Source: Hevea brasiliensis | Taxonomy: Eukaryota > Streptophyta > Magnoliopsida > Malpighiales > Euphorbiaceae | Reading direction: 5' to 3' | Length of the DNA: 64,000 nt | Assembly: GCF_030052815.1 (NCBI RefSeq) | Contig: NC_079500.1 | Span: 5,540,298-5,604,297 of the forward strand | Shown: one piece after another, positions 49,101 to 58,779 of the stretch | How positions within the stretch are numbered: the first letter of the stretch is position 1 | Layout: every line of letters begins with the position of its first letter | Program-made: the position numbers and the translations under genes | Notes under the pieces: generated by a model | The model's input: only the letters and a program-made list of their open reading frames with translations | Told to the model about the DNA's origin: nothing | Databases searched by the model: none

Positions 49101-50060
49101 TTTAATTTTAAACATATTACAAGTTAATCAAGCCATAAACACAACTACTAAATCTCAAACTTACAAATGGATGTGCTTACCTCACTTGAATTTGAATTCT
49201 CTAGTTCCTCTCCTCTTTACTTCTTTCTTTGATGATCAATCTCCTTTTCAAGTGACTACAACAAGTTTTTAGGGGTGAATTTGGGGTAAGGTAAGATCAA
49301 ATGAGTGTTCAAAAGCTTGAAGCAAGCTTTAATGGGGTTTCACTAATGGTGAGGGAGAGAGAAACGTAAATGGGAGGAAGATGAGGTTTTTTTTTTTTTT
49401 TTCTTTTCTTTTCTTTTGTTTTTATGCTTATGGAAGACCACAAAATCTAATTTAATAAATATTTAATTAATTTAGTTATGGCATCATGCATGAAGTCATG
49501 CATGATGTCATCACCTTTTTACTTTTTTGATTTTCCCCCTTTTTTTTCTATTTTTCTATTAGTTCTTTAATTTAATTCTCGATTCTGAAATTTTCTTTTC
49601 TCCGATTTTATTTGACAGTTAGGTCAGGAGTCAGCTCTCGGTGTCAATTGACCAAATTGTCCCTCGCCGGTTCAACCCGGTTTGCAAATAATTCAATATT
49701 TCTTCCGGCTCCCTGACTTAATTATTTGATTGACTTAACAATTCTTTTTCGTGATTTGCTCTTTTCCACTGTTTTTATAATGGTCCTAAGGACCGCAGCG
49801 TCACATTTTACAGTTCGAAATTTGAGTTTAAAATGACTTCGCAGTCGTTCCCGAGGAGGTCACTCATCGCTGTGACTCTCGGCTCGTTTAACCTCTTATG
49901 TTCTGTTTTTCTTATTTATAGTTAACTAATTAAACATTACTAATTATTTGTGTTTATGGCTTCTCAAGTTGTCTTAAGTGTGGCCCTAATCCCATTAATT
50001 GTCCGGACCGACACCGTCACCTAATGATGAAATCTACTGTGCCATGCAAACGGGGTGTTA
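46148..50060 (-). repeat. 5' LTR of element C (3913 bp)
   Basis: Pairs with 28506-32421. The outer end is damaged: 50013-50060 differs from 32364-32421 at the CAG and CCAGG positions and lacks the terminal CA. Confidence 0.9.
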
Positions 50061-50560
50061 TTCAAAGATCAAACTCAAACCACCTATATACAAGATAACT
50101 GTGCTATCTCAGGTCTAAAGATTATATACACTGATATGATTTATGACAATGCATTGACAAGAGTAAACTCCATGTGCTTGTCATAAGTGTCACTGGTTCG
50201 ACCTACTTATCATGTATAAGTGCCTATCATATTTGTTATATGGCATGAGACTCACCATTCCATCTTATTTATATCTCATATAAATAAGTTGGGAACAAAT
50301 ATGATTACAATCTTTCTGGATAAGTCATGTCCTTATTGTGAAGTATCCTCGATTGTGAACCTATTTATGATACTTTGTGCTAGAAATACTGTCACTCATA
50401 TTCTTAACAACTTAAGAATAGAATTTCTAACAAAATATCAATGGACCTTTTCTATTACACGTAAATATATTATGTGAACGAAAAAGTGAAAATGCATTTC
50501 ATTAATAAAATATGTACAAGATACATACTAAATGATATGCTCTAGGGCATACTACTAACA
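50061..50560 (-). mobile_element. Right part of element B
   Basis: Minus strand begins TGTTAGTAGTATGCCCTAGA at 50560, next to CAATA. No coding potential; the short open frame 50220-50477 has no recognisable features. Confidence 0.75.
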
Positions 50561-50565
50561 CAATA

Positions 50566-51203
50566 AGCTCATCATAGGTGTATCTTCTGAAATCCTTGGT
50601 GTCTTGAATAACAGTGGTATTTGCTTCCCATGATTTTGGAAGAGATCTCAAAATTTTCTTTACAAGTTCTTTTTCCTCAAATTTCTTTCCAAGAGCCTTA
50701 AGAAGATTGACAAGATCTGTGAATCTGGTACTCATATCAGCAATAGTTTCACCAGATTTCATCTCAAATAACTTATAATCACGGATGAGGAGGTTTGCCT
50801 TTGATTCTTTCACCACATCGGTTCCTTCATATGTGACTTCTAGTTTGTCCCATATTTCTTTTGCAGTTTAACAACCTGAAATACGATTATTCTCATTAAT
50901 ATCAAGAGCACAATGAAGAATGTTAATAGCTTTGGCATTTGTTGAAATTTTCTTCCAATCATTGTCATCAAATTCAACTTCAGCTTTAAGAATTTGCACA
51001 GTTCCTTCACTAGTTTTATAAGGAACATAAGGACCATCTTTAATTATTCTCCAAGCATCAATATCAATAGATTGTATAAAGTTTCTTATTCTAGTTTTCC
51101 AAAAAGAGTAATTTGTGCCATTAAAAAGTGGTGGTCTAGTGATTGAATAACCTTCTGCTAAGGGAGTAGGTATACCAGCAGAGTTACTGGATAAACCAGC
51201 CAT
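50566..51203 (-). pseudogene. Gag N-terminal part of element F
   Basis: Starts at ATG 51203 (MAGLSSNSAG), with RPPLFNGTNYSFWKTRIRNFI (Copia gag N-terminal motif), WKKISTNAKAINILHCAL, one in-frame TAA (about 50866-50868, family Glu), then a region with KANLLIRDYKLFEMKSGETI, FTDLVNLLKALGK and ILRSLPKSWEANTTVIQDTKD (UBN2-type gag domain) to YDELI, where element B interrupts it. It continues at 26879. Confidence 0.9.
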
Positions 51204-51251
51204 GTGTATGGATCACTCTATGGTGTTTAATCCTCAAGCAAGAGAGACAAA

Positions 51252-51262
51252 CTCTGATACCA
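51252..51262 (-). promoter_or_regulatory. Primer-binding site of element F (tRNA-iMet)
   Basis: Minus strand TGGTATCAGAG, six bases after the 5' LTR end at 51269. Confidence 0.85.
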
Positions 51263-51466
51263 AATTGATGTCCCAAAATATGTCCAAGAGGGCGGTGAAT
51301 TGGACTTAAAATAATTTTTTGGTTCTTGCTCAAAACCTTTGAAAAATTACAGCTTAGTTCAATCTAATTTTTCTATTGTGAAATGTGTGTGATACTACTC
51401 AAATGATTAATTTATGCAGAGTTGGCTCATAAGCATTAAGTATACTGATTTAACAGAATATATTAG

Positions 51467-53074
51467 TGATGCGTCCCTACCGCAAGTGCACGGGTCGTAC
51501 AAGTAGTATAGAAAAGATATCGATCCCACGAGGAGTCGTGTTAATGATTGAATTTTTGATATAAAAGTTGACTAAATCGAAGTATTTATGAAATTAAAGT
51601 AATGAATTGATGGGTAATGGAGCGTGAAATCTATATGTGCAAAATCAATATTCTATTCAACAATGTATTGCATTAAACTAAAATTGCATCAAATTGAAAT
51701 AAGCAAGTTCAAATATGGCAATATTGAAAATGGCAAGTAATTAAATTCGATTAGAAATTAACAATGGTAAAAGGTGATTCCGGAGTTCGGGATTTCATAT
51801 TCGAGCTATTTTGGGATTTTAAATCGGTTATCCAATTTTATGAAACTTATGGGTTTTAAGGAGATTAATTCTTAAATCCTTTGAATTCCCTTTCAAGTGA
51901 GACAAAGAGTGCCTTAATCAAACTAATCCTACTTTCGTGGAGTTAGAATTAATTAAGACCCATTAAGTTCTTTAATTAATCTGTGAATCCTCTTAATCCT
52001 TAGCCTATTTCTAGGTCTAAGTTAATTAAGTCCAATTTCTTGATTATCTATCACAAGGCCTTCTCCTTTCGGTGCTTCAACCATGGATTAAGAACATCAC
52101 TTAATGGGATCCTACACTAAGCATGTCATTAAGCATACAAGAAATGAATAAAACTCATTAAGACCACAAAATATGGATTACCCAATCAAAATCCACAAAA
52201 TATCTCAAATATTACAACCCTTACTCCAGAATCAAAAGTAAACTACTCACTATCCATAATGCTTACAAGATATATTGAGTTTAAATGGAAATAAAGCTTT
52301 AATCTAAGCTAAGGAATAAGAAATTAAACACTAGAAATGTAGAAAAATGTAAGGAAAGAAAGAAATCTGCAAATCTTGGTTGAAAATGGTGTGGAAGGTG
52401 AATGTGACTCTTCAAATTCTGCTCAGCCCCTCCTTTCCTTTTCTGCTCCTTGTCTTTTTTCTCTAAAATGGGAAAATGAGACTATATATAGCATTTTTCT
52501 GACATGGAGCCCTAAAATGGTATGTTCTAGGAGGAATTATTTGAGGGAATCTCCTGCCAGCTCATTAATGAACTCTTTATGGGACTGCATAAGACTTATG
52601 CAGTCCCTTATGCGCTGGTACTGGTTACGAGTCACTTATGCGAAACTGCATGACTTGGTGCATAGGTTATGCACAATTCCGTGAAGGTGCATAAGGGAGG
52701 CGAGAATGTGCATAAGCTATGCAGTCTCCTTATGCATATTTCGGTTGGTTCTGGAACAGTGATTTTTCTCCTTATGCAGATCTGCATAGCTTATGCGGTA
52801 AGTTATGCACAATTTGATCAATGCATATTTCAGCTTGAAAACTTGTTTTTGACATCTTTGGCTGTAGAAGACAATCCTCAATGGCAAAATTCTCTTCAGT
52901 CCTTCAAAAACACCATTTTTCCTATAAAACAAAGTAAAAATTACAAATTAATGCAAAATTGACAACTATGAAAAACTAACTAATTAACTAATGAAATTAG
53001 CTAAAAATGACTAATAATCAAATAAAAATGGTTATAAAATTAGACCTAAATGACTATGCAAAATGTATGCATCA
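51467..53074 (-). mobile_element. Solo LTR G (ATHILA-like family), 1608 bp
   Basis: Begins TGATGCGTCCCTACCGCAAG, ends TATGCATCA, and is flanked by ATTAG (51462-51466 and 53075-53079). It resembles the LTR of element H (58780-60264) at both ends (GCAAGTGCACGGGTC, then GATATCGATCCCAC). There is no internal region, so it is a recombination remnant. Confidence 0.88.
52580..52830. repeat. Cluster of CTTATGCA/TGCATAAG words in solo LTR G
   Basis: About a dozen direct and inverted copies of an 8-bp word and variants (GCATAAG, CTTATGC, TATGCAC) within 250 bp. The matching zone of the H LTR (59885-60015) has a different word, built on GTTGTGTCG/ACACAAC. Confidence 0.75.
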
Positions 53075-54388
53075 ATTAGCAGTCAGTAAAAATTTCAGTA
53101 ATCTGAATAAAATCACAGCACAGCAAACAGAGCAGTAAACATAATATATCAGTTGACAACAAATATAACAGTAAGTAAATTATATCAGATATCAGCAGAT
53201 TCAACAGTAAACAAATTTTCTCAGTTTGTAGCAGAGTTAACAGTAAACAGTATCAATTTTTAACTCAGCAAAAATACTTTAGCCAGTAAATTAAAGTGCA
53301 TAAATTTAAAGAGTAAGGGTTGAGAAAATTGAACACTAAATTTTTATAGTGGTTCGGCCTAATAAGCCTACATCCACTCTCTCAAAAATCCCACTTTGAG
53401 TCTTCACTCTACTAATCTTCTCTTTTAAAGGCAAGAGACAAAAGCCATTTACAAATCTTCACACTAAAGCTTTTACAAGTAGCTTCACACTTCTACCAAG
53501 TGTTATCCCAAACACTTTTCACAACCAAGCTTCAATAGGTGCTTGTATGACCTCTCATAAATGCTAAGAAGGTGTTTAAAAAACTCAATCTCACTCAATA
53601 CAACAGAATCTATAAAGAAGAGATGAGTAGGTAAGCCAATAATGAGCAATAAAAACAATTTGAGCACTTTGAACGAAAGCTTTAATGATCTTAAAAGGTT
53701 AGGAACAATAGAAAAACTTTCATTAAGTGCAAAATGGCCAAGGATAGGTATATTTATAGCTTTGGAACATTTCTGACCATTTGAGAACTCATTTGAACGT
53801 TACAATTTCAAATTTCAAGAAAATAGCCGTTATTTCGTCGTTTTCTGCGATGTTGTGCAGAGTTGAGACAGTTAGCATACCAGAACAAATAGCAAACCAG
53901 TTAGCATACCAGAGCCAGTAGCAAACCAGTTAGCATACCAAGAAAACTTTTCTGCATAACTTTGAAAACTTTAAAACTTTATACCAAATTATAATGAAAT
54001 ACTTTTAGGCCATTGATAATTCAAAAACAAGTTTTGAAAACTTAGTATAAGAATTTGAGAGATTAAAAATAAGTACCATTGGCTTCTACTCCTCAATCTT
54101 TTCACAAGCAATCCTAAAAGTTTAAACTTACTTCTATACTACATGTACCTTCAAATTTGATCTTCAATGCACCCTTGGAAGGTAATCTTTTCTTTCTTCT
54201 TTGTCTTTGATTCATCTTGTGTTATCTTAGGATGTCAACCTTTCTTTAAAGCATAAGTTCATCATCAACTCCATGAATCTTTTTCTTTATCCTTAAAGAA
54301 GCACAACACTTAAAATAAGGTTAGTTTGATTCTAGTTGAGTTTTGTTATTATCAAAATCTATGTTCCTTTGAGCTCATGGGGTCAACA

Positions 54389-55196
54389 ATCTCCCTCTTT
54401 TTGATAATGACAAAACTCAATCGAATCACCATGTAAGAATTGACAAGTGTGAGTATGTGTATGAATGTATATGTGGGAATAACTCCCCCTAGATATATAC
54501 CTATATCAACACATATTAACAAATAACTCCCCTTTAATAATTTCAATGAAATATTCATAAACATTTTTAGTCACAAGGAGTTTTTAGGCAAGTATGACTA
54601 GAATATTAACTAAATATGCATAAGATATTTTTACAAACAACCAAACAACATATAACATATTAATCACAAGATATATCAATAATGTCAATCATTCACTTCT
54701 TCCCCTTTTTGTCAGCATCAAAAGAACATGGGAGAAAATATGCACATATGTATAGACCAAATCTGTTTAAGTGCAGTGAACTAAAATAGACAAAATAGTA
54801 GATAATATAGCAAACTAATTAATGTCCAGAAAGCTAAAAATAGCAAACAGAGTAGCAAACTAAGAGTCAGACTGTCAGACAAAATAAAATCAGTAAACAT
54901 CCAGTAAGGTGATCTATCCTTTCAGCCTAGAGCTTCTTCTGATTTGTCTCGGACCAGCCATCTTCACCCTTTTTAGGTTAACAAGTTTATCACTCAAAGT
55001 TTGAAGGATTTCATCAGCCATTGCAGTTTCAGGTGTTAAAGGAACAATAGGGCTAAGAGCTAACTTAGATGCAGCAGCAATACCGGATTTTGTAGTAGGC
55101 TTTTTACCAGATTTAGCCTTTTTGCCAGATGATTTACCAGTTTCTTCTTTTTACTTACTTCTTTGTTCTTCTTTAGCTGATTTTGCTTTTCCTTTG
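54389..55196 (-). mobile_element. Truncated second copy of element F (ORF3 tail to polypurine tract)
   Basis: About 95% identical by eye to 18806-19610: polypurine tract, untranslated region and the last part of ORF3 (ending KRSSRLKG-like before 54924). It shares the LTR 51269-54388 with F, giving internal-LTR-internal. It stops abruptly inside ORF3 near 55196, where low-copy DNA follows. The arrangement suggests unequal recombination between two copies or an older tandem. Confidence 0.83.
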
Positions 55197-55218
55197 CTTA
55201 CTTCTTTGTTCTTCTTTA
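55154..55218. repeat. 22-bp direct repeat at the truncation junction
   Basis: CTTACTTCTTTGTTCTTCTT with TA occurs at 55154-55175 and again at 55197-55218, right at the end of similarity to element F. It looks like templated filler DNA from break repair. Confidence 0.75.
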
Positions 55219-56183
55219 CTATCTAATATTAATATTATTATTAATATTATTTAATTATTAATATACAGATATGTATATTAATATTATTAAATACTTAATT
55301 ATTATGCTGTACAAACTTTGGCCAAAATCATTTTGATTGTGAGACCATATTACGTCAAAATTTCAAGCTACCTGCACTAGTTAGTTCTTGTTATAATTAG
55401 ACCAATAAAAAATAAAGTTGTTATATATGAACTTAGTCCTCTACGTAGCATATAAGAGAACTTAGTCCTCTACGTAGCATATGAGAGTGCTATTGATACA
55501 TTATTTTTCTATTTAAAATTCTTTAATTTATTTAAAAATCTAAAGAAGTATATTAGAAATAATAAATTTGAAAAGATACAATAATTATATAAAAAAAAAT
55601 TATTCAACCAGTCTCCTTCCACGACGTTAACAATGACTGTAGAATTAATGGTATCTAATTGATTAATGATAAAGTTTTTAAAGAAATAATTAACCTTATT
55701 AGAAGAAAGTTTCCAAAGATTCCAAAGAATCCTGTTGGGACATTGAGGTTGCTTAGCTCTTAAGTCTTAATTATCATCTCCTACACAGTCGTATGATTAA
55801 AAAAAAAAAGAAACAGAAATTTAAATTAAAAATACAATCTAAAAAAAATAAAATGTGAGAATTCTGAAGTTTTTAAGCTCTTAATTTTTTTTCCATTGAA
55901 TTAAAGTCTGATTAAGTTTTAGAGAGATTGATAAATTGCATGCATGAGTATTAACAATAGACTTGAAGACCTGACGTAGACAAGGAATAAGTGTAACATT
56001 CTCCCACTCTATAATGTGGAGAAATTATTTAATGAATCTCTTACATGTATAATAAAGAATGCCGTATGCATTACCATGATCACCGATTCATCATCATATC
56101 AAGCTAATTAAACTGAGACATATTCAATTTCAAAGAAAGGAAGTTGATGATCAAACAAGTCAGCCATCTCTATGTGAAAATTC
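55219..56183. other. AT-rich low-copy DNA
   Basis: No genes or transposon ends recognised. It begins with an AATATTATT-rich stretch and includes a 29-bp tandem pair at 55430-55487 (AACTTAGTCCTCTACGTAGC core). Confidence 0.6.
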
Positions 56184-56688
56184 TCATACTTGTTGCCCAA
56201 ATGGCTCACCAAGTAAGGGGTAGGGATTCCTTTTCAGCCCTCTAACTTGCATATTGCCTTCCATATTTATAAAAAAGATCACCCCATAATCTTTATCATC
56301 TCGAGAGAGACCGTGCGCCACCGCAAATTCATTCCATTTGGGTGGCTGAAGAAATAGTTTATCATACTCACCAATCTGACGAATGGATAGCACGAATTTC
56401 CCTTGAACTCCATTTCTATCAAAAGCAATAATGTCCTTCTCGTAATATCCATTTTGAATTGGAAATTGCTCCAAGACTTTGGTTGGAACAATTAACTGAT
56501 GGTTTCTATCAGTTTTTCTAAGTTGCTTACAGAAGACTTTTGCTTCATTTGGAATGTCTCCTATTATCTCCGTTCTATTTCTCATCCGTGTGGGTTCTGA
56601 GTTGAGCTTCACTAACACACAGGAGAGTACTTGAACAAGGACAGGAGGTGGGTAATGGCTATATCAAAGGTTGCACTCTGCATTTCTA
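56184..56688 (-). pseudogene. B3-domain protein fragment (single exon or degenerate)
   Basis: An open frame without an ATG near its start (the frame opens after a stop at about 56689; an in-frame Met appears at residue M12 of the 145-codon stretch from 56618). It reads FCKQLRKTDRNHQLIVPTKV, GYYEKDIIAFDRNGVQGKFV, LQPPKWNEFAVAHGL, YGVIFFINM and VRGLKRNPYPLLG, the order of a plant B3 DNA-binding domain (a beta-barrel contacting DNA in plant transcription factors). Only one domain is present and it ends soon after. It may be the last exon of a gene with undetected upstream exons, or a decayed family copy. The fold call comes from motif order, not from a search. Confidence 0.55.
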
Positions 56689-58779
56689 TTAATAGGTTAT
56701 GTTTAATGTTAAAATTGTCGGTTCTATGTTTCTTAACTACTCTCTCATTTCAGATGCGCTAGCATCTAGCCATGGAGGGAGGAGCCATGAGTGTTATAGA
56801 CACTGACCACTCGCTTCAGCTTTCAGCAGGGTAAAAGTGGTATCATCCACCATAAAAAATATATAATTATAATGGTATGTCTTGTTTAATTGATAATTAA
56901 AAATATAATCTTAAAAGAAAACTCAAAGCTTCCAAATTATAATCGTTGAGTGTACCATGCAAGTGAAAATATAAATTTTACAAATTGTAAATGATTTTTT
57001 TTTTAATTAAAGAATAAATAAACACCCTCTCCAAAAAAAAAAAGTAAATAGAAAAGAAATAATAATGAATACACATATATGTTGCTTATAACACTATGAA
57101 TAGTCAATCTTTGTGTAGTGATGATAAAGGGCTTTGAAAGAATACCTTAATCAAAGGGTATGCAGGAATGTTTGTGGGATGCCGTAGTATTCGTGTTACA
57201 TACTCTCTCTCCCTCTCTTTTCTCTTTCCCTTCACTTGATTTGACTAATCCATCTAGCTTTGACACTTACAATAATTGATTACAAAGACAAGGGGTGGGT
57301 AGTGGGTATCTAAGCCGTCAGCCTCAGCCGTGCACGGCTTAATTTTGGATTTTATTTTTTTGTTTGGTTATGAAATTCTTTGGATAAGATTTCATTTCAT
57401 ATCACTTGATTTTCTTTTTTTCTTCGATAAAGTGAAATAATGGATTCAACAATTGTATTATTATGTTTAAAAATTTATACAATAAAATTAAATGAAGAAA
57501 ATATATAATTTAATATTAATTACTTATTTTGTTGTAATATAAAATATTAAAATTAAATAATAACTAATAACTTAATGGTTAAATATTAATCTATCATTTG
57601 GGTTTCGTTTTTATTATATATAAATCAATATGGAATTTGTACTTTTGTGCTTACTTTAACAAGGTGAATTAAATGAAATGCTCATCAAAATATCTAAAAT
57701 GATTGATTATTATATATATTAGAAGTATTAAAAATTAATGCTCTTTAAATATAATAAAATAGCTTTTGCTTAATTATAAGAAATTGAAAAGACTTTCTTT
57801 CATCTCGTTGGTTGAATAATAAGTAAAATATATTTATATTAATTCCTGGTTAAATTAACATGTCATTTGGAATTTCATTTTTATTATAAGTGAATATATA
57901 AATCGAGCGTGAAATCTGTATTTTAACTTTACTTTAAGAAGGTGAAATATGTAAAATATGCATAAAAATATCTCGAATGATTGATTATTATATATATCAA
58001 AAGCATTAAAAATTAATGCTCTTTAAATATAATAAAATAGTTTTTACTTAATTATAAAGAGCAAATATAAATTCCAGGTGCACCTCTAGTTACAAGGGAG
58101 GGATTTCTTCTCTAGTTTAATTAGTCTTAATCCCATTATCTAAAAGTGAAGGGATCTAACTAGTTTAGCAAGAATGAGTAATGAATCTTTTTCCCAATTA
58201 ATTATAGCACTATTAAGCAATCTTCAAAAGTGGTTATAAGGGTAATAGTATATGGTTTAAGTATATGAAAAAGCCCTTAATTAAAGGGTATATATGTTGA
58301 AAAATTTGAGACAAATAGATTAGACGTAGACCCTTTTTTTTTGGGTAAGTGAGATGTGACCCAAGTTGTCGCTATATGAACCTTAAACATTGACAGGGAA
58401 TGAAAGAAAGACACTTAGCTTGTTCTTTAGTTATAATGGATGACAAATGAAAATATCGGACGAAACATAGTGATAATAAGAGCAATCTTATCACTCTCCC
58501 TCTCCTTCTATGTTGAGGGCCCTCATTCGTTTGACAAAACCATTTAGCTTGGCAATTTGAAGAAGTAATTAACTACTCGGTCCAGTATGAAAAGCGTTGG
58601 ATGAAATTAATATTTATATAGTTTGATCTTTTGCCAACGTTGGATCAATGATCAAAGAATTAAAGAGCTAGCGTATATGAATGGTAAACAAATTAATTTT
58701 GCATAATTAGACAATTCCAAAATGAACTCTGATGGATGCTGGCACATGTCTAATGAGTTCGATCGGTTCAGTGGTAGGG
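56689..58779. other. AT-rich low-copy DNA
   Basis: No coding features recognised on either strand. It contains the diverged duplication 57594-58064. The TAGGG just before 58780 would be the left TSD of element H. Confidence 0.55.
57594..58064. repeat. Diverged direct duplication, period about 278 bp
   Basis: 57594-57783 and 57862-58064 align over most of their length, both ending with ATTAATGCTCTTTAAATATA, ATAAAATAG and a TTAATTATAA word. An ordinary local tandem duplication or a remnant of an old AT-rich transposon. Confidence 0.65.

Larger units (their letters stand above)
28506..50060 (-). mobile_element. Non-autonomous Tekay-like Gypsy element C, split by element D
   Basis: LTRs at 28506-32421 and 46148-50060 are nearly identical to each other and related to those of A. 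The primer site (46129-46140) and polypurine tract (32422-32437) match A. Without D the internal region is only about 2.8 kb: gag, then a 1.3-kb degenerate remainder without usable pol. The left flank is GTATC; the right end reads GTGTTA without the expected CA and the next bases are TTCAA, so no TSD is visible. A CAG-site sequence error at that junction could explain this. Confidence 0.88.
26885..50560 (-). mobile_element. Element B, probable solo LTR (about 2.1 kb), split by element C
   Basis: Gag of F breaks exactly at 26879/50566, and the two sides share CAATA (26880-26884 and 50561-50565). The inserted DNA starts TG (26885) and ends CA (50560); on the minus strand it begins TGTTAGTAGTATGCCCTAGA. 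After removing C, about 2.1 kb remain (26885-28505 and 50061-50560), with no ORF, no internal primer site or polypurine tract and no repeated ends. TG/CA ends with a 5-bp TSD fit a solo LTR left by recombination. A non-autonomous element without detectable LTR repeats is the alternative. Confidence 0.8.
18719..54388 (-). mobile_element. Ty1/Copia element F with a third ORF (nested host of other insertions)
   Basis: Minus-strand order: 5' LTR (54388-51269), tRNA-iMet primer site, gag (51203-50566 continuing 26879-25758), protease, integrase, RT, RNase H (to 22266), a 1.1-kb spacer, ORF3 (21101-19331), polypurine tract and a 3' LTR stub (18805-18719) cut by element E. Integrase before RT is diagnostic of Copia. 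Two gag zinc knuckles, LTRs near 1.5 kb and a long extra ORF after pol resemble the SIRE/Maximus lineage (inference). It carries insertions B (gag), G (5' LTR), a foldback element (end of pol) and E (3' LTR), plus stops in every gene. Confidence 0.88.
51269..54388 (-). repeat. 5' LTR of element F (about 1.5 kb without element G)
   Basis: The edges are set by the primer site on one side (plus-strand TGTCCC at 51269) and the polypurine tract of the second copy on the other (GTCAACA at 54388). The last 87 bp match the 3' LTR stub 18719-18805. Element G and its duplication account for 1613 bp of it. Confidence 0.82.

Noticed and set aside
52376..52962. Plus-strand frames in solo LTR G
   Set aside because: They lie in the short-repeat cluster of a non-coding LTR; composition effect.
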